Below are positions 23,361-32,104 of a DNA stretch of 34,374 bases, in pieces. The translations under genes and the position numbers were made by a program. Where the stretch lies: the NCBI GenBank assembly GCA_937915485.1, contig CALGII010000217.1, positions 1 through 34,374 of the forward strand. The letters run 5' to 3'. A model generated the notes under the pieces. That model did no database searches. It saw only the letters and a program-made list of their open reading frames with translations, and was not told the DNA's origin. Source of the DNA: an uncultured Ignavibacteriota bacterium (lineage in GTDB: Bacteria > Bacteroidota > Ignavibacteria > Tepidaquicellales > Tepidaquicellaceae). Position 1 is the stretch's first letter. Each line of letters begins with the position of its first letter.

Positions 23361-26153
23361 ATGAAAAGGATTATCAAGTTACTGATTATTTCAATTGCAA
23401 TTTTCTATGGCGGTTTCAGTTCAGCGCAGTCGATAAAAGGGAAAATCATCGACGCGACCAACTCCGAAGTTCTGCCCGGAGCCGTTATCAAGGTCATAGG
23501 AACTCAATACGGGGCTATTGCCGATTTGGACGGCACTTATTCAATCGTTCTTGACGCGGGCACGTATGAATTAAGGGTATCATTCATCGGATATGATGAC
23601 CGGATTATAAATAATGTCGTTGTAAATCAGGGCAGCGTAACAAAACTGGATGTGGCGTTGAAAATCGACGGACTCACGACAGAAGAAATCGTCGTCGTGG
23701 GAACAACTTCTCTCGCTAACGAGCAGGCGCTTCTAATCGAGCAAAAAAACTCGGACAAAGTTCAGGACGGAATTTCCGAGCAGCAGATAAAAAGAGCTCC
23801 TGACGCTGCCGCTTCTGACGTTATCAAGCGAGTATCCGGCATATCGGTAGTCGACGGAAAATACGTTTTCGTGAGAGGTACATCGGAAAGATACAACAAC
23901 ACGCTGCTCAACGGCGTCCAACTTCCTTCAACCGATCCGGATAAAAAGTCGTTTTCTTTCGACCTGTTTCCATCGAACCTGCTTGAGAACGTTATAATCT
24001 CAAAGACTTTTACTCCGGATCTTCCCGCAAACTTTTCCGGAGGGCTTGTTCAAATCACGACAAAAGAGTTTCCCGATAATTTAACACTGAACTTCAGTGT
24101 TTCTTCTTCCTTCGACGAAATGACAAGCACGAAAACTTTTCACGATTACAATGCCGGAAACAAGAAACTGATGTTCTTGAATCTTGGAATTGATAATACC
24201 AGAAGCCTCCCGACGGGATTTCCGGTAAACCAACTAAAAAATTCAAATTATACGCGCGAACAGATTAGAGATTTCGGAAGAAGCCTTGAAAATAACTGGG
24301 CACAGAATACAGGCAGGGCTCCTATGAATTCAGGCTTTCAATTATCCGCGGGTAATTCGTTCAGGCTGGGAAACATACCCGTCGGTTTTCTTGCCGCCTA
24401 TTCGTACAAATCCGTTTATTCGAATAGCGAAGTCTTAAGAACTGATTATAATTCCGACAACACAAAACTTTCAGACTTTTCAGGAAGAAATTCGGAGTTT
24501 TCCGTCCTGTGGGGCGGTCTCGTTAACCTTAATGCGAAGTTTGGGTTGAACAATAAGGTCGGCATAAAATCAGTCTTCACGATGAGTTCCGACGATGAAA
24601 CGGAATATTACGAGGGATTTGTAAACGGAACAAGCGGGTCCGACGCTTTTGACCGTAAATTATACCTTACAAAATTTACGCAGAGGTCACTTACATCATT
24701 CCAATTATTCGGAGAGCATTTCTTTTTCAACAAACTGAAACTTGACTGGGCGGCATCATATTCTCAATCCGCGAAGAAAGAACCCGACTTGAAAACGATG
24801 ACGTATCAGAGGGAACTGGGTTCTGCAAACGAATACTATGCCGCGATTAATCCCAACTTCGGCAACACATATGCGGGAGGAAGGTTTTTTTCCGACCTGA
24901 ACGATATAAACAGAAGTGCATCTTTCAGTCTTGACATTCCGCTGAACTGGAAACTGCCTCTTTTATCCGAATACTCTTCCGGATTAAAAATAAAAGCCGG
25001 AGGAATTATTAACGGAACCGACAGAAACTTCAGCGCGAGAAATTTCGGCGTCGGATATTACATAGGAATGCCTTTCGACATTCTGTATCAGCCTGTTGAC
25101 AGAATATTTTCTTCTGAAAATTTTGATGTGAACAAATTGTTTTACGACGAACTTACAACGGAAACCGACAAATACGACGCGGCTGAAAAAAACTACTCGG
25201 GATATCTGATGGCTGATATACCTCTTAACAAACTGAGAATAATTATCGGCGCAAGATACGAAGGTAACGAACAAAAAGTAAATACTCTGGGAATTATCGG
25301 AAATAAAGTCGCCAACGAACTTAATACAAACGATTTCCTTCCTTCCATTAACGCCATATTCAGGCTTAATGATGTATCTAACATTAGGGCTGCTTATACC
25401 CAGACAATATCCCGCCCCGAACTACGTGAAATCGCGCCGTTTTCATACGTTGATTTCGTGTCCGGAGTTCTGGTAATCGGTAACTCCGTAGACTTAAGAA
25501 GAACTCTCGTAAGAAATTACGACCTGAGATACGAGTTATTCCCGAACGCGGGCGAAATTATTTCTTTCAGCCTTTTCTATAAGAAAATTGACGCTCCTAT
25601 TGAAGAAATTTTCATTCCTACATCCACGAACAGGATAAAATCCTTCGCTAACGCTCCGAGCGGAGCCGCAAACTACGGGATTGAATTCGAGATAAGGAAG
25701 AACCTGGGCTTCATTCACAGGAGTCTATCCGGCCTTTCGGTGAATGGCAACCTCTCTCTCATTAATTCAAAAATCGACCTGACCAATTTAACGTCAACGG
25801 CAACTTCAAAAAGCAGAAGGATGCAGGGGCAATCTCCTTATATGCTGAATCTCGGTCTGTATTACGATAATCCTGAAATCGGCACAAGTGTGAATTTGAG
25901 TTATAACAGATTCGGGGACAGAATCTCGGAAGTCGGCCTGAACGGTTTCAACGATATTTACGAACTTGGCAATGACTTGCTCGACCTATCTTTTTCAAAA
26001 AGTATATTCGGAAGAATGGAAGTCCGGTTAACAGTAAAAGACTTATTGAATCAGAGCAGGAAATTCGTGCAGAATATACTCGGCAAAGACGAAACAGTGC
26101 GACAGTTCAACTCGGGGAGAATTTACTCATTAACGTTAACTTACAAATATTAA
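23361..26153 (+). CDS. TonB-dependent receptor (SusC/CirA-like), likely phosphate-regulated
   Basis: Outer-membrane active transporter of 930 residues. Order: signal peptide ending SSAQ (about 1-23); a carboxypeptidase-regulatory-like beta-sandwich (about 24-110: IKGKIIDATNSEVLPGAVIKVIGTQ); a possible TonB-box-like segment TTEEIVVVG; a plug domain (about 130-240, with VRGTSERYNNTLLNGVQLPS and GGLVQITTKEFP); and a 22-strand-type barrel that ends in an aromatic residue (LTLTYKY). No SusD partner follows; a T9SS-exported beta-helix protein starts 31 bases after it instead. The ligand is unknown, but the shared Pho-box-like site and position after pstS point to phosphate or a phosphorylated compound. 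Confidence 0.92.
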   Translation: MKRIIKLLIISIAIFYGGFSSAQSIKGKIIDATNSEVLPGAVIKVIGTQYGAIADLDGTYSIVLDAGTYELRVSFIGYDDRIINNVVVNQGSVTKLDVALKIDGLTTEEIVVVGTTSLANEQALLIEQKNSDKVQDGISEQQIKRAPDAAASDVIKRVSGISVVDGKYVFVRGTSERYNNTLLNGVQLPSTDPDKKSFSFDLFPSNLLENVIISKTFTPDLPANFSGGLVQITTKEFPDNLTLNFSVSSSFDEMTSTKTFHDYNAGNKKLMFLNLGIDNTRSLPTGFPVNQLKNSNYTREQIRDFGRSLENNWAQNTGRAPMNSGFQLSAGNSFRLGNIPVGFLAAYSYKSVYSNSEVLRTDYNSDNTKLSDFSGRNSEFSVLWGGLVNLNAKFGLNNKVGIKSVFTMSSDDETEYYEGFVNGTSGSDAFDRKLYLTKFTQRSLTSFQLFGEHFFFNKLKLDWAASYSQSAKKEPDLKTMTYQRELGSANEYYAAINPNFGNTYAGGRFFSDLNDINRSASFSLDIPLNWKLPLLSEYSSGLKIKAGGIINGTDRNFSARNFGVGYYIGMPFDILYQPVDRIFSSENFDVNKLFYDELTTETDKYDAAEKNYSGYLMADIPLNKLRIIIGARYEGNEQKVNTLGIIGNKVANELNTNDFLPSINAIFRLNDVSNIRAAYTQTISRPELREIAPFSYVDFVSGVLVIGNSVDLRRTLVRNYDLRYELFPNAGEIISFSLFYKKIDAPIEEIFIPTSTNRIKSFANAPSGAANYGIEFEIRKNLGFIHRSLSGLSVNGNLSLINSKIDLTNLTSTATSKSRRMQGQSPYMLNLGLYYDNPEIGTSVNLSYNRFGDRISEVGLNGFNDIYELGNDLLDLSFSKSIFGRMEVRLTVKDLLNQSRKFVQNILGKDETVRQFNSGRIYSLTLTYKY

Positions 26154-26184
26154 AAACAATCATAAACTTCTGAAAGGGAAAAAA

Positions 26185-27828
26185 ATGAAAAAGGCAATTC
26201 TAGTTTTAATCATTTTAATTATGTTTGGCGCTGTTGTCCGTGCACAGGGCTGGGATTCGACAACTCTAAGCAACGGAAACATTACATCTAACATTACGCT
26301 TAACTCCTCGATAAAATACATTCTGAAGGGATTTGTGTATGTTAAATCGCCCGCAACACTTACAATACCCGCGGGAACCGTTATATACGGCGACAAATCA
26401 ACGACAGGCACTTTGATTATCGAAAGAGGCGCGAAAATATCGGCGAACGGAACATCCGCGCAGCCAATTATTTTTACAAGCCGCATAACCGCAGGACAGC
26501 GCGGTCCGGGTGACTGGGGCGGTATAATAATTCTCGGCAAAGCAAGAATAAATACCGTCAGCGGTGCAGATACGGTGGCGATTGAAGGCTTGCCGCCCGC
26601 GGTGCAACCTGCTTACTACGGCGGAAACGATGACAATGATAATTCGGGAATTATGCGATACGTCAGAATCGAATTTCCGGGAATCAACCTTACCGGAGTG
26701 AGCGGCAACGAGATTAACGGACTTACGATGGGCGCCGTTGGAAAGGGAACGACCCTTGAATATATTCAGGTTAGTTATTCAGGCGACGATTCCTTTGAAT
26801 GGTTCGGAGGCACAGTCAATTGCAGATACCTGATATCGTATAAAGGAGTCGATGACGACTTTGATACTGATAACGGATTCCGCGGAAACTGCCAGTTCCT
26901 TCTTGCAGTAAGAGACAGCAACATAGCCGACATAAGCGGTTCAAACGGCTTCGAGAGCGATAATAACGCTAACTCTCCGAACAATTTCAATAATCCGAGA
27001 ACACAGCCTGTCTTTTCGAATGTAACAGTAGTGGGTCCCCTGAGAATACCTTCTACCCCAATAAACGCTAATTTCAAAAGAGGATTGCATATAAGAAGAA
27101 ACTCGAAATTAAGTCTATACAATTCAATCGTAATGGGATTCCCGACAGGTATCAGATTCGACGGAACAGGCGTCTCAAATGCGTTCACTGGCGATTCATC
27201 GGCTGTTAAAAACATTATATTTGCGGGCAACACGATATTGGCGGATACGGCGGCTATGAACGGTAATGGTTTTAACGGAATTAATTTTATCAACACTTCG
27301 TCTTTCCAGAACAGAGTGCTTACTGCAAATTCCGACGTTATGCTAACGAACCCGTACGGCTTCGAGAACGGTAACTGGCAGCCGTCATCCGGTTCACCCG
27401 CGTTAACGGGTTCAAGTTTTTCCTGGACACAGTTGACCGACCCGTATTTCACACAGACGACATTCGTAGGCGCATTTGGTCAGACAAACTGGGCTTCGAA
27501 TTGGGCGCAATATAATCCGGTGAATTATACGATTGGAATAAGCAGAATATCCGGAGAGGTACCTTCAAAATTCAATCTGACACAGAATTATCCGAATCCG
27601 TTCAACCCTTCAACAAAGATAAAATTCTCGGTGCCTAATTCCGGTTTAGTGTCGTTAAAGGTATATGATGTTTCGGGCAGGGAGGTAGTGAATCTGATTA
27701 ATGAAAATCTCGCGGTAGGAACATATGAGTTTGCATTCAACGCATCAAAACTCAATTCAGGAGTCTATTTCTATAAATTAAGCAGCGGCAGTTTCAGCGA
27801 AACAAAGAAAATGATGCTGGTAAAATAA
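26185..27828 (+). CDS. T9SS-exported beta-helix surface protein
   Basis: Secreted protein of 547 residues. Signal peptide (1-20, ending VRAQ); then a body of parallel-beta-helix-like repeats (ATLTIPAGTVIYGDKS, WGGIIILGKA, IMRYVRIEFPG, TLEYIQVSYSGDDSFEWFGG) with Asp-rich loops such as DDDFDTDNGF that could bind calcium; and a C-terminal type IX secretion sorting domain (about 463-547) beginning FNLTQNYPNPFNPSTKIKFSVP and ending FSETKKMMLVK. It would be passed through the outer membrane by T9SS and held on the surface or released. No T9SS machinery gene is in the window. It is cotranscribed with the receptor, so it probably captures or processes the receptor's ligand. No catalytic motif is recognisable. 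Confidence 0.88.
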   Translation: MKKAILVLIILIMFGAVVRAQGWDSTTLSNGNITSNITLNSSIKYILKGFVYVKSPATLTIPAGTVIYGDKSTTGTLIIERGAKISANGTSAQPIIFTSRITAGQRGPGDWGGIIILGKARINTVSGADTVAIEGLPPAVQPAYYGGNDDNDNSGIMRYVRIEFPGINLTGVSGNEINGLTMGAVGKGTTLEYIQVSYSGDDSFEWFGGTVNCRYLISYKGVDDDFDTDNGFRGNCQFLLAVRDSNIADISGSNGFESDNNANSPNNFNNPRTQPVFSNVTVVGPLRIPSTPINANFKRGLHIRRNSKLSLYNSIVMGFPTGIRFDGTGVSNAFTGDSSAVKNIIFAGNTILADTAAMNGNGFNGINFINTSSFQNRVLTANSDVMLTNPYGFENGNWQPSSGSPALTGSSFSWTQLTDPYFTQTTFVGAFGQTNWASNWAQYNPVNYTIGISRISGEVPSKFNLTQNYPNPFNPSTKIKFSVPNSGLVSLKVYDVSGREVVNLINENLAVGTYEFAFNASKLNSGVYFYKLSSGSFSETKKMMLVK

Positions 27829-27830
27829 AA

Positions 27831-27849
27831 GAGCGGTATAAAACCGCTC
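27831..27849 (+). terminator. Stem-loop right after the beta-helix gene
   Basis: GAGCGGT and ACCGCTC form a 7-bp stem with a five-base loop, two bases past the stop codon. No T-run follows, so it more likely protects the 3' end or assists the stronger terminator 40 bases on. Confidence 0.45.
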
Positions 27850-27889
27850 ATTGCTTCGATGTAACATAATCCTTACATATCCGTACCAG

Positions 27890-27921
27890 AAAGCCTTTCG
27901 CCGCAAGCGAAGGGCTTTTTT
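27890..27921 (+). terminator. Intrinsic terminator between beta-helix gene and leuS
   Basis: AAAGCCTTTCGC and GCGAAGGGCTTT pair over about 12 positions (one G-T) with a five-base loop, followed by TTTTTTATTT. It ends the phosphate locus on the plus strand; the leuS stop codon (27920-27922) is in its T-run, and the stem could also slow transcription from the other side. Confidence 0.85.
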
Positions 27922-30586
27922 ATTTCACGACTATATTGACCATTTTATTTTTCACGACGATAATCTTCACTATGTTCTTTCCGAAAATATGCTTATTAAC
28001 TGAAACGTCGTCAAACGCAAGTTGCTCGAGGTCTTTTTCGCTGAGGTCCGCGTCCACGCTTCTCTTTGATCTGACTTTTCCGTTTACTGAGAAGGCGACC
28101 GTTATCTGTTCCGCCTTTGTCAGTGCTTCGTCGTACTCGGGCCATTTATGGTAGGCAAGAGATTCATTGTTCCCGAGCCTCTGCCACAGTTCCTCGGAAA
28201 TGTGCGGCGCGTATGGAGAAAGCAGCAGAACGAACTGTTCTACGATTTCCTTGCTTACCTTTTCCATCTTGTACATTTCGTTTACGAAAATCATCATCTG
28301 GGCAATCGAGGTGTTAAATTTCATATCGCCGTCCTCGATATCGCGGGTCATTTTCTTAATTGTTGTGTGGAGCATTTTTTTCTGTTCGTCGGAAGGTTCC
28401 TCATCGACAATCTTAGAATTTATTTCACCTGTCCTGTCGTCTATAACCAGCCTCCAGACGCGGCTGAGGAATCTGTGCAGTCCCGCGATTCCCTCCGTGC
28501 TCCAGGGTTTTGTTGCTTCCAGAGGACCCATGAACATTTCAAACATTCTCATCGAATCCGCGCCGTATTCACGTATCATATCGTCGGGATTTATTACGTT
28601 GCCTCTCGACTTGCTCATCTTGACCCCGTCTTCACCGAGTATCATTCCCTGATTGAAAAGCACATTGAACGGCTCCCGTGTAGTAAGATATCCAAGGTCA
28701 AAAAGGACCTTGTGCCAGAACCGGGCATACAGCAGATGCAGCACTGCGTGCTCTGAACCGCCTATGTACAGATCAACGGGCATCCAGTATTTTTCCTTCT
28801 CAATATCGCAGAAAATCTCGCCGTTTTTCGGGTCAATATAACGCAGATAATACCAGCAAGAGCCGGCCCACTGGGGCATCGTGTTGGTTTCCCTTTTGAC
28901 TTTTTCCCCCGTATCCTTATCTGATGTATAGAGCCAGTCTTCGATTAAAGAGAGGGGAGATTCACCCGTTTTACTCGTAGTATAAGAACTCACGACCGGA
29001 AGCCGTACCGGCAGGTCTTCTTCCTTCAACGCTTTAATTCTTCCGTCCTCAAAATGCACTAACGGGAAGGGCTCGCCCCAGAACCTCTGTCTTGAAAAAA
29101 GCCAGTCGCGCAGCCTGTAATTTGTGCTTCTCTTTCCGATTCCTTTTTCCTCGAGCCATTTTATCATCTTTTCCTTTGCTTCCGCCGTCGGCAATCCTGT
29201 AAGGAAACCTGAATTAATCGAATAACCTTCGCCCGTGAAACTTGTCTTTCCTTTTTTTATTTCTTCGCAGTAATTGTTGAACTCCTTCGCTTCGCCGTTC
29301 AGCATTTTCTCGAGACCCTTGCCCGATATAATTATTTCGCCTTCCTCAGTTCTGATTTTTTTGAAAGCAACGTCTTTATATTCGGCAGGCGTAACGACGG
29401 GAATTATGTCAAGTCCGAACTTGACGGCAAATTCCATATCTCTTTCGTCGTGTCCGGGAACACTCATAATCGCGCCAGTGCCGTAACTCATAAGAACGTA
29501 ATCCGAAATAAAAATCGGAATCTCGATTCCGCTCGCAGGATTTATTGCGTGAGCACCCGTAAAAACCCCCGTCTTATCCTTGGACAATTCGGCTCTTTCA
29601 AGGTCGGACTTTCTCGATGCTTCGTCGATGTACTTCTGTACAGCCTCTTTCTGTCCGTCCGAAACTATTTCAGGAATTATTTTATGTTCGGGCGCGAAGA
29701 CCATGTATGTTGCTCCGAATAGCGTATCCGGGCGAGTCGTGAATACGTCTATGCTTCTGTTCTTTCCGTCACTGCCCTTAATCTCGAAACGAACTGTCGC
29801 GCCGTCGCTTCTGCCAATCCAGTTATACTGGAGTTTCTTTATGTTTTCAGGCCAATGCAGTTCTTCGAGGTCATCGAGAAGTCTCTGCGCGTACTTTGTT
29901 ATTCTCAGTTTCCACTGTTTCATCATCCTTCTGACGACGGTGAAACCTTTTTCGATTTGCTCGGGTACTTCTTCGTTAGCCAGAACGGTCCCGAGTTCCG
30001 GACACCAGTTCACGGGAGATTCGGATATGAAGGCAAGCCTCTGCGAATCAACATATTTCGCTTTACCGGTTTCATCAAGTCCTTCGGGAATTTCAAGTTG
30101 CTCAATAGGTTTCGCTTTATTTACGTTATCGTCGAAATAGGAATTGTAAAGTTTAAGAAACATCCATTGCGTCCATTTGTAGTACTCCTCGTCCGTCGTG
30201 TTCACTTCCCTGTCCCAGTCGTAGGAAAAACCGAGCGCCTGTAATTGCGAGCGAAACCGCTTGACGCATTCTTCCACTCCTACTTTGGGATTAATTTTTT
30301 TCTTAAGGGCGAACTGTTCCGCGGGAAGACCGAAAGCGTCCCAGCCCATCGGGTGAAGAACATTGTATCCCCTCATTCTCTTGTAACGCGATATTATATC
30401 CGTCGCCGTATAGCCTTCGGGATGCCCCACGTGAAGTCCATCGCCGCTCGGATAAGGTAGCATATCCAGTACGTAGTATTTAGGTTTCGATTTATCGAGT
30501 TCGTCTATTTCCGGTGTTCTGAAAGTCTTGTTGTTAATCCAGAAATCCTGCCACTTCTTTTCAATCTGTAAATGCTCGTATTTCAT
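27920..30586 (-). CDS. leuS: Leucyl-tRNA synthetase
   Basis: Class I aminoacyl-tRNA synthetase that charges tRNA-Leu; 888 residues, normal for bacteria. The HIGH motif is HVGH (52-55) in PYPSGDGLHVGHPEGYTATD, the KMSKS loop is KMSKS (656-660) in EDGVKMSKSRGNVINPDD, and the CP1 editing domain shows the Thr-rich STRPDTLFGATY-like segment (FTTRPDTLFGATYMVFAPEH) and GHDERDMEFAVKF. Start ATG 30586. It lies 14 bases after the HIT-family gene and is probably cotranscribed with it. Confidence 0.98.
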   Translation of the reverse strand: MKYEHLQIEKKWQDFWINNKTFRTPEIDELDKSKPKYYVLDMLPYPSGDGLHVGHPEGYTATDIISRYKRMRGYNVLHPMGWDAFGLPAEQFALKKKINPKVGVEECVKRFRSQLQALGFSYDWDREVNTTDEEYYKWTQWMFLKLYNSYFDDNVNKAKPIEQLEIPEGLDETGKAKYVDSQRLAFISESPVNWCPELGTVLANEEVPEQIEKGFTVVRRMMKQWKLRITKYAQRLLDDLEELHWPENIKKLQYNWIGRSDGATVRFEIKGSDGKNRSIDVFTTRPDTLFGATYMVFAPEHKIIPEIVSDGQKEAVQKYIDEASRKSDLERAELSKDKTGVFTGAHAINPASGIEIPIFISDYVLMSYGTGAIMSVPGHDERDMEFAVKFGLDIIPVVTPAEYKDVAFKKIRTEEGEIIISGKGLEKMLNGEAKEFNNYCEEIKKGKTSFTGEGYSINSGFLTGLPTAEAKEKMIKWLEEKGIGKRSTNYRLRDWLFSRQRFWGEPFPLVHFEDGRIKALKEEDLPVRLPVVSSYTTSKTGESPLSLIEDWLYTSDKDTGEKVKRETNTMPQWAGSCWYYLRYIDPKNGEIFCDIEKEKYWMPVDLYIGGSEHAVLHLLYARFWHKVLFDLGYLTTREPFNVLFNQGMILGEDGVKMSKSRGNVINPDDMIREYGADSMRMFEMFMGPLEATKPWSTEGIAGLHRFLSRVWRLVIDDRTGEINSKIVDEEPSDEQKKMLHTTIKKMTRDIEDGDMKFNTSIAQMMIFVNEMYKMEKVSKEIVEQFVLLLSPYAPHISEELWQRLGNNESLAYHKWPEYDEALTKAEQITVAFSVNGKVRSKRSVDADLSEKDLEQLAFDDVSVNKHIFGKNIVKIIVVKNKMVNIVVK

Positions 30587-30600
30587 CTTATAGTTATGTT

Positions 30601-31062
30601 TTACTTTCTAAATTTTTCAATTAATTCTTCGAGAAACGCGTTGTCCGCTTTTGGTCCCAACTGCGTGGATATGAATCCCTGATATTTTTCAAAAAACACA
30701 TTGCCCTCGGGTATCATCGCCTTGAAATCACTGCCAACGCCGTGCAGAGGATAAAGTTTTATGTGAGCGTGATTCACTCCCATTCCTTCGATTACCATCG
30801 CAGTTCTCGAGACATTAAGTTTTTCATCGAGCAGTTTTCCGACCTGCTTAGCGGCAAGTATAAACCTCAGGTAAACCTCATCCGGCATATTGAACGCGTA
30901 TGAATCATAGTGCTCTTTCGATATGACAAGCGTCATTCCTTTTGTATTTGGGAATAAATCAAGAATGGCGAAAAACTCTTCGTTTTCCCATAATTTAAAC
31001 GAAGGAATATCGCCTCTTGAAATCCTGCAAAAAATACAGTCCTCTTTTTCCATATTATTCAT
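30601..31062 (-). CDS. HIT-family nucleotide hydrolase with altered triad
   Basis: Histidine-triad protein of 153 residues that would split nucleoside phosphoramidates or dinucleotides. The N-terminal zinc-like CIFC (EDCIFCRISRGDIPS) and the catalytic stretch GVNHAHIKLYPLHG are clear. The canonical HxHxH reads His98-Ala-His100-Ile-Lys102, so the nucleophile (middle His) is kept while the third His is Lys. ATG 31062 or 31053 begins at the conserved N-terminus; the frame is open to ATG 31188, but that extension (PLLLLLIFSVLYG) is not part of the family. It precedes leuS by 14 bases. Confidence 0.87.
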   Translation of the reverse strand: MNNMEKEDCIFCRISRGDIPSFKLWENEEFFAILDLFPNTKGMTLVISKEHYDSYAFNMPDEVYLRFILAAKQVGKLLDEKLNVSRTAMVIEGMGVNHAHIKLYPLHGVGSDFKAMIPEGNVFFEKYQGFISTQLGPKADNAFLEELIEKFRK

Positions 31063-31195
31063 TAATTTTAGGAAAAGAATAACAATAAATTTACCATATA
31101 AAACCGAGAATATCAGCAGCAAAAGAAGCGGATTTTCTTCGCGTTTAAGATTTTGGAATGGTAGGAACGGACGAATGTATGAATTCATATAGCAA

Positions 31196-31239
31196 CGCGC
31201 GATTTCCGGTTTGCGTCTTCTGATACCGGTTATCGCGCG
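31196..31239 (-). terminator. Long imperfect stem-loop after the small barrel gene
   Basis: CGCGCGAT-tt-CCGGT pairs with ACCGG-tt-ATCGCGCG: 13 base pairs with one symmetric TT/TT internal loop and a 14-base loop. It lies 36 bases past the stop of the minus-strand barrel gene. There is no clear T-run, so it may be a terminator without a tail or a structural RNA element. Confidence 0.5.
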
Positions 31240-31275
31240 GTTAAATTATATAACTGAATTTTGACTTCTGTCATT

Positions 31276-31932
31276 TTAAAATTTCATCGTAATTCCGCCG
31301 ATGCCCGTAACAAATGAAGTGCATCCGTTATTTTCAAAAACCGAGTTTAACTTGCTTTTAATAGTAAAGAAAATATTGTTGCTTATTACAAGTTCCGCTC
31401 CGATTCCGATGTTGCCTCCGAGGCTGACTCTGCGTACCGATTCGTATATGTCTTTAGGGTCGCGCCTTGTCGGCTTTCTACCCTTGGGATTGATATTCGA
31501 CTCATAATATAGTCCCGAAGGACGCTGTACAAACACGTAAGGTCCGAATCCCGATTCAAAGAACAGGCTCGACCTGCAGCAATATGGTTTTATAACATAA
31601 TATCTGGCGCCTATTGTAGATTCAAAATACCCGGAATTCGTTGCCGCGGTATCTTTGGCGGTAAGAAAATTATATCTCATTTCGAGATATATCGCTAATT
31701 CAGTATTTACTCTGTAAGAGACATCCATCCCGATATTGCCGCTCGTATAACTACGGGAAGCAAGGTACGGATTCACAGGCTGAATAAAACCCGATTGAAC
31801 AGTGAACTGGAAATAATCAGTAAACTTGAAGCCGATTAATTCGGAATTTGTGTTCTTTTCGGATGAAGGATTCTGAGAATAAACGATGGAAACGCAGAGA
31901 AATACTGAAATAAGAATTAATATCTTCTTCAT
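31276..31932 (-). CDS. Small outer-membrane beta-barrel protein
   Basis: A 218-residue protein with signal peptide (MKKILILISVFLCVSIVYSQ) followed by beta-strand-like segments (IGMDVSYRVNTELAIYLEMRYNF, STIGARYYVI, LFFESGFGPYVFVQ, VSLGGNIGIGAELVI) and a terminal Phe (GGITMKF). The pattern fits the eight-stranded OmpA/OmpX-like barrels common in this phylum. Four cysteines, including a CC pair at about 119-120, are unusual for such a barrel. Function unknown. It stands alone: 172 bases separate it from the epimerase-like gene and about 210 from the HIT gene. Confidence 0.75.
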   Translation of the reverse strand: MKKILILISVFLCVSIVYSQNPSSEKNTNSELIGFKFTDYFQFTVQSGFIQPVNPYLASRSYTSGNIGMDVSYRVNTELAIYLEMRYNFLTAKDTAATNSGYFESTIGARYYVIKPYCCRSSLFFESGFGPYVFVQRPSGLYYESNINPKGRKPTRRDPKDIYESVRRVSLGGNIGIGAELVISNNIFFTIKSKLNSVFENNGCTSFVTGIGGITMKF

Positions 31933-32104
31933 ATATTACCCCTTCTTTTTACCCCCTAATTTTTTACTCCCAAGGATTTATATTCAAAAAAAATGCCATG
32001 AAAAAGTCGGTTTTCGTTCGAAATTCCGGTATACTAACGTCAAATTAGCAGTAAACGAATTCACAGCATAGTCGAAATATTTCGTTTTTAGGTGTCTAAA
32101 ACTC

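Noticed and set aside
26775..27452. 225-codon minus-strand frame within the T9SS beta-helix gene
   Set aside because: Antisense shadow; the plus-strand protein has signal peptide, repeats and sorting domain.
28148..28756. 202-codon plus-strand frame (and several overlapping ones) within leuS
   Set aside because: Lies opposite conserved leucyl-tRNA synthetase sequence; no recognisable domain.
31063..31188. Longer start of the HIT gene at ATG 31188, giving a hydrophobic N-terminus that looks like a signal anchor
   Set aside because: HIT proteins start close to the CIFC motif and are cytosolic; the internal ATGs at 31062/31053 fit.
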